From JBBECJ01 sp963763325 (lineage in GTDB: Bacteria; Chloroflexota; Chloroflexia; Thermomicrobiales; CFX8), in assembly GCA_963763325.1 (NCBI GenBank), contig CAVXOL010000023.1, forward strand, positions 667,467-731,466: a stretch of 64,000 bases of DNA. The letters run 5' to 3'. Within the stretch, counting starts at the first letter, position 1, and each line of letters opens with the position of its first letter. The notes beneath the pieces are model-generated. The model had not been told where the DNA came from. It ran no database searches and saw only the letters and a list, made by a program, of their open reading frames with translations. A program made the position numbers and the translations under genes. Below, piece after piece: positions 44,928-53,797 of this stretch.

Positions 44928-46140
44928 TCAGGCCGCCGCCTCAGACGAACCGCGAACAGAAGCCGGCGACACGTGCCTGGCAACGAGTTGTTCGAGCAGC
45001 CGGACGCCCTGATCGGGATTAGGCAGCGCCGCAATTTCCGCCTGAATGGCCTGCGCTCGCAGCCGATAGCTCGAGTCGTCAAGGACCGACCGGACGGCCG
45101 CCTGAATTGCCGCTGGTGTCCGCTGGTCCTCGTCCAGGACGATGGCGACCCCCAACTCGGCGGCACGGCGGGCGTTAACCGAGCGATCGGCACCGTTGGG
45201 TAGCACAACGAGGGGAACGCCGCAGGTGAGCGCGCCAAGCACGGAACTAAAGCCCCCATGGTTGACGACGACGGCGCATGTGGGAAGCAGAAGCGACTGC
45301 GAAACGTAGCGTGTCAGGTGAACATGCTCGGGTTGCGGGCCGAGCAGTTCGGGGGCATTCAACCGGCCAAGAGTCGCGACGAGATTGACGTTCAGGTCGC
45401 GCACACCTTCGATGACGGGCTCGAAGAAGCCGTCCGATCTCCGGATGGTGCCGCCCGTCACGTAGATGGTGGGACGGTCTGGCAGGTTAGCAAGCCAACT
45501 GACTCCCGCTCTCCGGCAATGGTTCGAGCAGCAGCGTGCGCGAGGGCCGTGCGCCATCGCAGGTAGCGGCACAGCCGGATCCTCTAAGGACGGCGGAACG
45601 AACGACAGGTGGAGTTGGGCAAAGAGCCGCTCCAGTACGTGCTCTGCTGGCCGCCCCTCCCGCGCGAGGATGCGCGGGCAAACGATCGCAGCAACCGGCT
45701 CAGCGTACGCCATCAGAACGCATGGAGCGTCACTTCGACCGAGGCGTGTGGCAGTCCGAGCGTTTCCGCCGCCAGCCAGCCGCCAAACTCCCACGTCTCG
45801 CGGACGATGACATCCGGCGACCATGCCGCAACGATGGCCAGCAGATCAGGATAGGATCGCTCAGCCACGTCACCCGCGAAGAGGTTGGACAGCACGTGTA
45901 CAAGGACTCCTCATCGGAGAGACCGATCAGCCAGGCCAGCGATCTTCCCAAACCCGCCGCCGATCGACCAGTCAAGGCCCATCGGGAACGAGCGAAAGCC
46001 ATACGCTTCCGCGCGCGACCGGAACGACGGAGCGCATGCGATGGCGACCTCATGGCCAGCCGCAAGAAGGGCGCCTGCGCGAGGGGGATAAGGGGGTCCA
46101 GATGCCCCTCGCCCGGCAAGGTCGTGAACAGGACGCGCAT
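44928..46140 (-). CDS. UGT-like glycosyltransferase (GT1, macrolide/MGT type), several frameshifts
   Basis: About 400 residues reconstructed from ATG 46140 with shifts near 46,090, 45,890, 45,760 and 45,500-45,550. The N-terminus 'MRVLFTTLPGEGHLDPLIPLAQA' is the acceptor-domain start with the catalytic-His loop; 'PDVIVRETWEFGGWLAAETLGLPHASVEV' is the typical mid-section; the C-terminal donor domain has 'PTIYVTGGT', 'VVVNHGGFSSVLGALTCGVPLVVLPNGADRSVNARRAAELGVA' (sugar-nucleotide motif, H-G-G) and a closing helix. Such enzymes glycosylate small hydrophobic acceptors such as polyketides, sterols or carotenoids. It lies between the YdhR-like and O-methyltransferase genes on one strand. Confidence 0.78.
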
Positions 46141-46183
46141 CGGAAATCCTCTCGTGTATGTCGGCCGACTCATGAAATAGCGC

Positions 46184-46492
46184 CTACACACCGAGTGGAC
46201 GCGGCGTACCGGTCGCGAAACTCAATTCGTCCAGGACCGCGAAGTGGCGTACATCCCGATCGAAGTAGTCCAGCTGCTCAACGAACTCTGCTGCAAGTTC
46301 GTCGGCCAGGTACTCGTCCGCCAGATTCGCGTGTCGCGAACAGATGAAACCGGCCACCATCTCACCGTCATGCAGCCAGGTCTTCATGACAAGGCCCGGT
46401 GTCGCCTGCACCGATTCAACCTGCTCAGCGAGCAACCCGGACAACACATCTGTCGCGACGGACGATCGGACAGTAATCAGAACCGCGTGCAT
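46184..46492 (-). CDS. YdhR-like small alpha/beta-barrel protein
   Basis: 102 residues, intact. 'VLSGLLAEQVESVQATPGLVMKTWLHDGEMVAGFICSRHANLADEYLADELAAEF' and the end 'RHFAVLDELSFATGTP' match the pattern of the YdhR/putative monooxygenase family (PF08803): a central P-G-x-x-x-K-x-W and a closing strand before a P-[LS] tail. The fold is the dimeric ferredoxin-like barrel also used by small quinone-forming monooxygenases of polyketide pathways. It starts the apparent YdhR-glycosyltransferase-methyltransferase operon; gap to the next start is 43 bases. Confidence 0.7.
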   Translation of the reverse strand: MHAVLITVRSSVATDVLSGLLAEQVESVQATPGLVMKTWLHDGEMVAGFICSRHANLADEYLADELAAEFVEQLDYFDRDVRHFAVLDELSFATGTPRPLGV

Positions 46493-46661
46493 CGGAGCCC
46501 TTTCGCATGCATTCCTGGAATCGAATCAGTGCAACGCCAATATAGCCTCCACCTTGGCGCACCCGCATCGCCCGGACGGGCGATCTTCCTCAAGCTGAAT
46601 GTCAGTACATTGATGGCCCAAACAGGTGACACACGGTTCTGGAACGCTGAAGGAGAGTCCT

Positions 46662-47555
46662 CTAGACGAGGTTGTGACGCATGGCATAGGCAGTGGCTGC
46701 GGCGCGGATTCTCACAGCCGATCTTGTCGAAGATGTGCCTGAGGTGGCTATGCACAGTGTGGGCGCTGACGCTGAGCCGCTCCCAATTTCGCGATTCGAA
46801 CGCCCGCCCGCGACCAGGCGCAAGACTTCGACCTCACGGTTGGTGAGTCCAGCCGGAAGACGAGACGTTGGAGCCGGATCAACCGCCAGGCACTCAGCCA
46901 ACGCCTGCGCTCGTGCGAGAGCCGGTCGAGCTCCTAGATCGGCGAGGACCGCTTGGGCATCGGCCAACGCCTCGCGTGCCTGCTCAGGCCGGGCGATTGT
47001 GCGTGGAATTACTGAGCCTGCCCCGGCGTGTCAGGGCGCGTTGATCAGGAACAGCGCAGTCATCAGCCAGCGTGAGAGCAACGGCGAAGTGCTCCCCGGC
47101 GCGATCATACTGTCCGTCGGTCGTCAGCAATTCGCCGATGGTGCGCTGGGCTGCCAGCAGCGAGAGCGGCTGCCGGGGCTGCCCGCCAACCTGCAAGCCT
47201 CGGCCGCATGACGGATCGCGCGAGGCAGATCACCGGCTGCACGACGATAGCACGCCCAACCGATCTGCCCATCCGCCCGGCCCACGACGGCGCCGCTCCA
47301 GCCCAAGAGCCGATCATGTGCCTCTAGCCACGCGCAAGCGTTGGGCAAATCGTGTGCATGCAAGAGCCAGCATCGCGGCCAATCGCTGGTAAGCCGGTAG
47401 GTGCATGATCGGGCCAGATTCCGGCTCCGTCTCAGACCCGGCTGGAAGTACCTCACCTATCAGTTGCCACGCACGTTCCGAATCGCCGCTCGGCATATGC
47501 CAGGTCACCGAACGTCACGTACTCGAAGAACGGATCGGTGGCGGAGGTGCCCCTT
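46662..47555 (-). CDS. LuxR-family regulator, C-terminal part only (truncated at contig join, frameshifted)
   Basis: The end of the frame carries a LuxR helix-turn-helix: 'LPAGLTNREVEVLRLVAGGRSNREIG', then in a second frame 'HSHLRHIFDKIGCE', then 'AAATAYAMRHNLV'. Upstream pieces in several frames are helical repeat-like ('ALTLADDCAVPD', 'GDLPRAIRHAAEACRLAG', 'MLALACTRFAQ'), as in the TPR-rich C-terminus of large ATP-binding LuxR (LAL/MalT-like) activators. The N-terminal ATPase part is missing because unrelated actinobacterial sequence begins near 47,600. It probably regulates the adjacent minus-strand operon. Confidence 0.7.
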
Positions 47556-47807
47556 TCAGCAAATGGCCAGTTGCAGGTCTACTTCGTTGCATTTCTCGTA
47601 TTGCTGGGCGACCTGGGAGATCACCTCCCAGCTCTCGTCGGAGCTGCCGTCGTTGACCAGGATCAGCTCGAAGGCCAGCTCGGCCTCGGTGAAGGTCTGG
47701 ACCACCCGCTCGATCGTCTGGGCCACGATCTGCTCGCTGTTGAAGACCGGCACCACGATCGAGTACATCGGTCGCGGAGCGGTCTCAGCGGGGTGGTCGG
47801 CGGGCAT
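47556..47807 (-). CDS. GT2-family glycosyltransferase, N-terminal fragment cut by the contig join
   Basis: From ATG 47807 the first about 68 residues are a GT2 start: 'MYSIVVPVFNSEQIVAQTIERVVQTFTEAELAFELILVNDGSSDESWEVISQVA' with the nucleotide-binding D-G-S-S-D. After about 47,605 codon use drops in GC at third positions and the last 14 codons to a stop at 47556 do not match the family, which should continue for more than 200 residues. The usable part is the beginning of a polyprenyl-phosphate or cell-wall glycosyltransferase. It lies 39 bases downstream of the GT-C membrane protein gene. Confidence 0.75.
   Translation of the reverse strand: MPADHPAETAPRPMYSIVVPVFNSEQIVAQTIERVVQTFTEAELAFELILVNDGSSDESWEVISQVAQQYEKCNEVDLQLAIC
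47590..47610. other. Breakpoint between two unrelated genomes
   Basis: Left of this point: Chloroflexota-like codon use and a LuxR gene lacking its N-terminus. Right of it: actinobacterial codon use and a GT2 gene lacking its C-terminus. No integrase, tRNA, insertion sequence or direct repeat marks the boundary. The exact base is uncertain by about 20. Confidence 0.8.
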
Positions 47808-47846
47808 GGCGCGATCCTGGCACACCGGGTCGGGGGCCCGGTGGGC

Positions 47847-49385
47847 TCATCCACGGAACGCCTGCTCGGCCTGGCTGATGACCGCGGGGTCGAGGTCGGC
47901 GGGGACCCACAGGTCGTAGCCGTAGGGGCTGCGGCCGATGCGGACGTACTCGTCCAGCGCCGGCTGGATCCATCCCGTGTCGAACCGGTCCTGGACCGCC
48001 AGGAGGTCCGGTCGGCGCTCGAGCAGGTCCTTGGTGAAGCCGCGCAGCCCGCCTGGCCGGGTGTCGGCGACGTACTTGCCCAGGCCGAGGGAGAACATCT
48101 GGTACTTCTCGGGATTGCGCTGCTCGGCGAGGACCAGGGGCCCGGGTGCCTGCACCGACTGGATGGACGCGTCGGGACCGAGCACGTCGAGCACCGCGAG
48201 CACCTGCTCGCGCTGCGGCTCGAGCCGGTCGACACGGTGGCGCACGGCGTACTCGCCGCCCACGAGCACCGCGGCGACGCACCACGCGGTTGCGACCACC
48301 CACAGGGCCGGGGCGGCGCTTCGCCCGCTGCGCTCCAGCACCCGACCGACGCCTCCGACCACGGCCGCGAGGACCAGCCCGATGCCGAGGGCGGCGTAGG
48401 GGTAGATCGAGTAGAGGTCGGGCCAGGCGTTGTAGGCGCGGAAGACCCATACCGCCGCCACGACCGTCCCGACCCCCAGCCCGATCCGCCACGCCGCGTC
48501 GCCGTCGCGCTCGGTCCGGTCGCGCACGATCGTGCGGACGGCCGGGACCGCTGCGACGACAGCGGCCACGCTGCCGACCAGCATCGCCCACCAGGAGAAT
48601 CCGTACATCGCCACGGCGCCGTCCCAGAACTTCCCGGGGGCCCGCATGAAGCCGCTCTGGTGGGTGTAGTTCAGGTGGATCAGCACGAAGCAGTCCAGGA
48701 AGTCGCGCAGGTGCCCGATCGCGGCGTACCAGACCAGGCACAGGGCCAGCGGCGTGACACCGCCGACCCCCAGCCGGACCAGGGCGCGGACCCGGTCCTG
48801 GCGGGCGAGCGCCAGCACGACCAGCGCGGTCACGATCGCCGGGAAGAAGGCGGGCTGCCAGGTGAGGGTGGCCAGGCTGATGTAGACGCCGGTACGGAGC
48901 CATTGCCGCCGCATGATGCCGTCCAGGGCCAGGACGAGGAACACCAGCATGATCGTCTTGTCGCGCGGCCCGCGCGCGGCGTGCTCGACGAAGCCGGTGA
49001 TCATGACCATGGTGAGCCCGGTGGCCGCGGCCAGCGGGACGGACCCGAGCATGGTGCGCGCGATCCGGTAGACGACGTAGACGGTGAGCACCGACAGCGC
49101 CCAGCACACGATCCGCGTGGCCACGACGTCGTCGATGCCCACGAGCCGACCGAGCCAGATGCCGATGCCGGGCACCAGGTGGCTGAGCGGCCCGGAGCGG
49201 TTGACCATGTCGACGTAGGGCGCCGATCCGTCGGCGACGGTCTGGCCGGCGTAGGCGAAGATCGCGAGGTCCCGCCCGAGCGCCCCCTGGAATCCCTGGA
49301 CCAGGAAGACCACACCGGCGACGGCCGACACGGCCACCCCGGGGAGCGCGGAGCGCGCCCGCGTCGCCGTCCACTGCCGTGTCAC
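47847..49385 (-). CDS. Polytopic GT-C-type membrane glycosyltransferase (GT39/ArnT-like)
   Basis: 512 residues from GTG 49385; the frame extends further upstream only through antisense of the MGMT-like gene. About ten membrane helices. After the first helix 'FAYAGQTVADGSAPYVDMVNRSGPLSHLVPGIGIWLG' matches the GT39/ArnT luminal loop (acidic catalytic residue and the [KR]xP[PL]-like element). A soluble C-terminal domain of about 130 residues follows ('LDVLGPDASIQSVQAPGPLVLAEQRNPEKYQMF'). Likely uses a lipid-linked sugar on the outer face of the membrane. The GT2 gene downstream could make its polyprenyl-phosphate sugar donor. Confidence 0.75.
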   Translation of the reverse strand: MTRQWTATRARSALPGVAVSAVAGVVFLVQGFQGALGRDLAIFAYAGQTVADGSAPYVDMVNRSGPLSHLVPGIGIWLGRLVGIDDVVATRIVCWALSVLTVYVVYRIARTMLGSVPLAAATGLTMVMITGFVEHAARGPRDKTIMLVFLVLALDGIMRRQWLRTGVYISLATLTWQPAFFPAIVTALVVLALARQDRVRALVRLGVGGVTPLALCLVWYAAIGHLRDFLDCFVLIHLNYTHQSGFMRAPGKFWDGAVAMYGFSWWAMLVGSVAAVVAAVPAVRTIVRDRTERDGDAAWRIGLGVGTVVAAVWVFRAYNAWPDLYSIYPYAALGIGLVLAAVVGGVGRVLERSGRSAAPALWVVATAWCVAAVLVGGEYAVRHRVDRLEPQREQVLAVLDVLGPDASIQSVQAPGPLVLAEQRNPEKYQMFSLGLGKYVADTRPGGLRGFTKDLLERRPDLLAVQDRFDTGWIQPALDEYVRIGRSPYGYDLWVPADLDPAVISQAEQAFRG

Positions 49386-49473
49386 GGCGACAAGGTAGTC
49401 GATGGGTGGAGCGCGGCCGGCACGCCACGCACACGGCGGGGGCCTCCGTGCCCGCATCCGGGACAATGACGCC

Positions 49474-49806
49474 ATGGACGAGGTCGTCGCCGAGCGCGTG
49501 CTGTGCGCGGTCGAGCTGGTGCCACCGGGGCACGTGGTGTCGTACGGCGACCTCGCCGAGCTGGTCGGCGGGACGCCGCGACAGGTCGGGTCGGTGATGC
49601 GGCTGCGGGGCTCCGAGGTGTCGTGGTGGCGCGTGGTCAGCGCCTCAGGCGACCTGCCGGACCACCTCGCTGACGAGGCCCGCTCGCTGTGGGCCGATGA
49701 GGGGATCACCTGGAAGCCGAACGGGCTCGGCTGTCGCATCGACCGCCACCGCTGCGACCTGAGGGTGCTGGCCGACGAGCTCGACCGCGTGCTCGCCGGC
49801 GGCTGA
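49474..49806 (+). CDS. Alkyltransferase-like protein (ATL, MGMT-family DNA-binding)
   Basis: 110 residues from ATG 49474. 'VLCAVELVPPGHVVSYGDLAELVGGTPRQVGSVMRL' is the O6-methylguanine-methyltransferase DNA-binding domain (the helix with the R finger), but the active site P-C-H-R is replaced by 'VSWWRVVSASGDLP'. With Trp instead of the acceptor Cys the protein cannot accept alkyl groups and belongs to the ATL branch, which binds O6-alkylguanine and flags it for nucleotide excision repair. Convergent/divergent neighbours are unrelated. Confidence 0.85.
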   Translation: MDEVVAERVLCAVELVPPGHVVSYGDLAELVGGTPRQVGSVMRLRGSEVSWWRVVSASGDLPDHLADEARSLWADEGITWKPNGLGCRIDRHRCDLRVLADELDRVLAGG

Positions 49807-49807
49807 C

Positions 49808-50065
49808 GTGGACCTGTGGGAGGAGGTCACCAGGGGTCCCGTCGTCGCCGTCACCGGCGCGGGAGTGGCGTTCGGCGCCACCGCCCTCGCCGCTGCACCG
49901 GCGCACGGCCGGTTGGCGCGGGGGTGGTCGCCGCGCGTCGCCCGACGGCTCGTGCTCGCCGATCTCGTGCGGGTCGCGGGCGCGGTGACGTGCTTCGTCG
50001 GCGCGCTCGGCGTGAGCCGATGGTCCACCGCGACAGCACGCTGTGACGCGGCGTCCCTGCGGTGA
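49808..50065 (+). CDS. Small hypothetical protein with hydrophobic helices
   Basis: 85 codons from GTG 49808, directly after the ATL stop (start and stop separated by one base), suggesting translational coupling. Two hydrophobic stretches ('VVAVTGAGVAFGATALAAA' and 'ADLVRVAGAVTCFVGALGV') could be membrane helices. No family was recognised. High GC makes spurious frames common here, so confidence is moderate. Confidence 0.45.
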   Translation: MDLWEEVTRGPVVAVTGAGVAFGATALAAAPAHGRLARGWSPRVARRLVLADLVRVAGAVTCFVGALGVSRWSTATARCDAASLR

Positions 50066-50139
50066 CCTCGTGCAACGTCGGGACCCAGCGAGGACCTCCT
50101 GCCCTGGTCCAGACCTGCGCAATCGGCACAGATTGGCCC

Positions 50140-51144
50140 ATGCGCACCCTCATCCCGCTCGCCCTCGGCGCTGCTCTGGCCACGTCGTCCGTCGTCGCGG
50201 CCCTGCCGGCCCACCAGCCCGCGACCGAAGTCGCCGCGGTCGCAGCGACGACTGCGACCCGAGCGGTCGCCGGATGCCCGACGTTCCCGGCGAACAACTA
50301 TTGGCACGCGGACATCCGCAAGCTCAAGGTGCACCCGCGCAACAGTGCCTGGCGCTCCCACATGTCGGTGCCGGGCACGACGCTGCGCGGGGACTTCGGG
50401 GCCTACGACCCCGCCCTGCCGTTCGGTCTCCCGATCACGGTGGTGGACGGCTCGCACCCCACGGTCCCGGTCACCTTCGACAACCCCGACGAGAGTGACC
50501 AGGTGCCGTACCCGCTCGGCGACGACACCCGCATCGAGGGCGGCCCGTCCTCGACGGGGGACCGGCACGCCATCGTGGTGGACCGCAGCACCTGCCGGCT
50601 CTACGAGACCTTCCAGACCAGCTACACCGAGGGCCATTGGTTCGCGGCCAACGGTGCCACCTGGTCGCTGACCAGCAACCAGCTGCGACCCGAGGGATGG
50701 GCGTCGGCCGACCTGGCCGGCTTCCCCATCCTCCCCGGGCTGCTGCGGTGGTCCGAGGTGCGCACGGACAGCCTGGACCACGCACTGCGTTTCGTCACCG
50801 ACGACACCAGCCGCTCCTACCTGTGGCCTGCGCGGCACGGCAACGCGATCGGCGTCGACGACCCCGACTACCCGCCGATGGGGGCGCGCTTCCGGCTGAA
50901 GGGCAGCTTCTCGGCGGCCGACTTCGGGGTCCACACCCGGGTCGTGATCCGCGCGCTGAAGCGCTACGGCATGGTGCTCGTCGACCGCGGGCAACCCTGG
51001 TACGTCCAGGGTGAGCAGAACCCGAACTGGTCCGACACGCTCGTCACCGAGCTGCGGCAGATCCCGGCTTCGGCCTTCGTGGCGGTCAACACCAAGCCGC
51101 TGATGATCTCGCCCGACAGCGCCCGGGCGCGACGGATCTCCTAG
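50140..51144 (+). CDS. Secreted hypothetical protein
   Basis: 334 residues from ATG 50140. Signal peptide at about 1-28 ('MRTLIPLALGAALATSSVVAALPA'). The mature part begins with 'GCPTFPANNYWHADIRKLKVHPRN' and contains 'GDRHAIVVDRSTCRLYETFQT', 'GFPILPGLLRWSEV', 'RFVTDDTSRSYLWPARHG', 'PPMGARFRLKGSFSAADF' and 'RVVIRALKRYGMVLVDRG'. Such blocks recur in uncharacterised actinobacterial secreted proteins; I do not know a function. Conserved His/Asp/Arg/Trp residues hint at an enzyme or carbohydrate-binding fold. Confidence 0.75.
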   Translation: MRTLIPLALGAALATSSVVAALPAHQPATEVAAVAATTATRAVAGCPTFPANNYWHADIRKLKVHPRNSAWRSHMSVPGTTLRGDFGAYDPALPFGLPITVVDGSHPTVPVTFDNPDESDQVPYPLGDDTRIEGGPSSTGDRHAIVVDRSTCRLYETFQTSYTEGHWFAANGATWSLTSNQLRPEGWASADLAGFPILPGLLRWSEVRTDSLDHALRFVTDDTSRSYLWPARHGNAIGVDDPDYPPMGARFRLKGSFSAADFGVHTRVVIRALKRYGMVLVDRGQPWYVQGEQNPNWSDTLVTELRQIPASAFVAVNTKPLMISPDSARARRIS

Positions 51145-51239
51145 TCAGTGCCGCGCCGGACGAGCCGTCCGCGTGATGCAGCAGAGGGCCGCCCCCGCAG
51201 ATGGGGACGGCCCTCGGCACCGGATGAGTCGGTCGGGTC

Positions 51240-52782
51240 TCAGCGCTGGGCGCTGTGGCCCCGCATCTCCCGGTTGTTGGGCTTGAGCTTCTGGCCCTTC
51301 TTGTTGACCAGCGTGGTGCTCTGGGCGAGCACGTAGACCGCGTGCGCGACCGCGTCGCCCATCTCGTCCTGAGCCTGGTCGCTGATGTTGGCGATCGTGT
51401 CGCACTCCGCGTGGTAGCACGGGTCGTACGCCTCGCCGGCGGTGCCGCCGTAGGTCTCGGCCTGCTCCTCGGTCTTGATGTCCTCGGCGCCGGTGAACAG
51501 ACCACCGGAGGCGATGCCCGCGTCGAGGAACGGACCGTAGTCGCTGCGCCCGTCGAACGCCGTCGGCTCGGAGGCCAGGCCCTGGCTGTCGAAGTAGCTG
51601 GCGAACAGCTGCTCGATCTCGGCCGACCCCTTGGGGCCGTTCTCGCCCTCACCGGTGGAGTTGTCACCGTCGTAGACGAACCGCACGAAGTTCGGCGACC
51701 CGATCATGTCGAAGTTGAGGTAGAGCGCGATCTCCTTCAGCTCGCCCTGGGTCAGGCCCGCGACGTACTCGGTCGAGCCGACCAGCCCGGACTCCTCGGC
51801 GCCCCACCAGGCGAAGCGCACCCGGTTGGTGGTCGGGCCCGCCTCGGCGAGCTCCTCGGCGACCTCCAGGATCCCGGCGCTGCCGGAGCCGTTGTCGTTG
51901 ATGCCGGGGCCCTCGGCGACGCTGTCGAGGTGGGCGCCGGCCATCACCGTGTTGCTCGTCTTGCCCCACGGGGTGTCGGCGATGACGTTCTTCGACGTGC
52001 TGGGGGTGTTCGTCGTGGCGGTGGTGACGTGAGCCGTGGTGGGCTCGTCACCCAGGTCGACGCCCGTGGCGTAGTCCAGGCCGACGACGGGGAAGTTCTC
52101 CCCGCCCTCGAGCGGACCGCCGAGGGTGCCGAACAGGACACCGTCGTTGCCCTCGGTGCCGCGGTTGAAGATCAGCGCGGCGGAGGCGCCGGCGTCCAGC
52201 GCGTTCTGCGCCTTCACCGCGAAGTCGCAGGTGCCGCGCTGGATCAGCGCGATGTCACCGTCGGGGAAGCCGGTGAAGTCCTCGGGCTCGCAGCCGCTGT
52301 CGGAGGTGTCGCTCGGCGTGAAGTCGGTGTCGACCACGGTCACCGGAGCCGTGACGTCCCCGGAGCCGGAGTACTCCATGATCGAGAAGTCCTCACCGTC
52401 GACGTACGGGGTGGGGTCGGGGCTGGTCTGCTCCAGCGTCGTGGGGGTGTCCTCGCTGAACGCGATGAAGTCGAACGGTCCTCCACGCGCGGGCTGTAGC
52501 CGGCGGCCTCGAGGCGATCCACGACGTAGGCGACGGAGGCGTCGTAGCCGGGCGTGCCGGAGGCGCGGGTGCCGCCGTTGGCGTCGGCGATGGCCTGGAA
52601 GGCTTGGTGAGGTGCTCCTTCATGCCGGCGAGCGTGACGGAGTCACGGAACTGCTCGGAGGCCTCGGACGGGTCGGGGGTGGGGGTGGGGGCGGCCACGG
52701 CGGTGGGGAGCGCGGTGGCCATGAGGATGGATGACGATGCCAGCGCGACGGCTGCGATCGTCCTGGGGGCAGGTCGATACAT
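51240..52782 (-). CDS. Secreted M28-family aminopeptidase with PA domain, frameshifted
   Basis: About 514 residues from ATG 52782, with shifts near 52,610 and 52,480. Signal peptide 'RTIAAVALASSSILMATALPTAVAA'. PA domain 'ALIQRGTCDFAVKAQNALDAGASAALIFN'; catalytic domain with 'VMAGAHLDSVAEGPGINDNGSGSAGILE', 'AWWGAEESGLVGS', 'YLNFDMIGSPN' and 'YDPCYHAECDTIAN' carrying the two-zinc ligands and catalytic Glu. It is of the same architecture and size as the M28 protein at 36601 in the other half of the contig, but in actinobacterial codon use. Likely Streptomyces-aminopeptidase-like. Confidence 0.88.
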
Positions 52783-53029
52783 GATCTCTCCTGTGTCTCC
52801 GGCGCCGATGGATCTCATCGCGCCGGGTCCGGGGGCGGACCGAAGGACCTTAAGCAGACATGACCTGGATCACATAACCCCTAACGGCTGCCTGTTGCCG
52901 GATCGTGACTACGACAAACCTTGGACAAACCCTTGATTGAGCTCTCGACAACACTGCATGATGGACAAGCAGTTCCCGTCGGCAACGGCCCGTCGCACGA
53001 GGAGCGCTCAAGGAGACGAGGAGGTCCCC

Positions 53030-53212
53030 ATGACGTTCGTCATCGTTCTGTCCGTGGTGTCCCTGCTGACCGCCGTGATCGGTTGTGCCCTGATCTGGGG
53101 CTACGACATGCGTCGCGCCGAGGAGATCGAGCGGGGCTTCCCGCCGCCGCAGCCCCGGCCCGAGCTCGACACCCGCTCGCGGGCCGAGCTGGGGTCGCCC
53201 ACGCGCCTGTAG
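53030..53212 (+). CDS. Small single-helix membrane protein
   Basis: 60 residues from ATG 53030 with GAGGAGG upstream. One membrane helix ('FVIVLSVVSLLTAVIGCALIWGY') is followed by a charged, proline-rich cytoplasmic tail. No family is known to me. The strong ribosome site and clean start make it more credible than other short frames here. Confidence 0.6.
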   Translation: MTFVIVLSVVSLLTAVIGCALIWGYDMRRAEEIERGFPPPQPRPELDTRSRAELGSPTRL

Positions 53213-53363
53213 GACGTCCCCGAAAAATCTCGGGGAACGGTGTCGATTCGTGGCGGCGCCGTTCGTCATCCCGGTGTGACCACCCGGTCACCGACGGGCC
53301 GCAGGCCCGGGACCACGCGGTCAGGGCTGTCGCCCGGGCCGCCGCCACGAGAGGATGCCTGCC

Positions 53364-53750
53364 ATGGGCGACACCTACGTTTTCCTGATCCGTGAGGCCG
53401 ACTGGGACTCCGACGCCATGCTGTCGGGGGACATGACCCCCGAGCTCACCGAGACCATGGCCGAGCACGGCGCCTTCACCCAAGCCGTCGCCGAGCTCGG
53501 CGCCACCCTCACCGGGGGCGAGGCGCTGCAGAACGCGAAGTACGGCGGTGTGGTCACGCCCGGTCGCGGCGAGCGCAAGGTCGAGGACGCGGTCTACACC
53601 GACAGCCCCTACACCGACTCCTCCGAGCTGATCACCGGCTTCTACCTGGTGCAGTGCGCCGACGAGGACCAGGCCCGCAAGGTCGCTGCGCTGGTCCCGA
53701 CCGGCAACACCGTGGAGTGGCGCAAGGTCGTCCCCATGGACGAGGGCTGA
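53364..53750 (+). CDS. YciI-like (YCII/DGPF) domain protein
   Basis: 128 residues. 'YVFLIREADWDSDAMLSGDMTPELTETMAEHGAFTQAVAELGATLTGGEALQ' and 'TDSPYTDSSELITGFYLVQCADEDQARKVAALVP' give the YCII alpha/beta-barrel with the D-G-P-F-like element as 'TDSPYTDSSELI'. The ATG at 53364 is nine bases after GAGAGG. In actinobacteria these proteins are encoded immediately ahead of an ECF sigma factor, as here (47 bases to the sigma start). They are thought to act with the sigma factor, but mechanism is unknown. Confidence 0.88.
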   Translation: MGDTYVFLIREADWDSDAMLSGDMTPELTETMAEHGAFTQAVAELGATLTGGEALQNAKYGGVVTPGRGERKVEDAVYTDSPYTDSSELITGFYLVQCADEDQARKVAALVPTGNTVEWRKVVPMDEG

Positions 53751-53797
53751 CCCAGGCATCCGGCCACCGCCCCGTCGTCGGCTGACACGATGGGGCG

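Noticed and set aside
47590..47610. Genomic island integration site
   Set aside because: There is no integrase, tRNA or att-like repeat, and both flanking genes are cut in unrelated families; misassembly is simpler.
47538..49469. 643-codon plus-strand frame
   Set aside because: Antisense shadow of the GT-C membrane protein; Asp/His/Gly-rich low complexity and no family motif. It also crosses the contig join.
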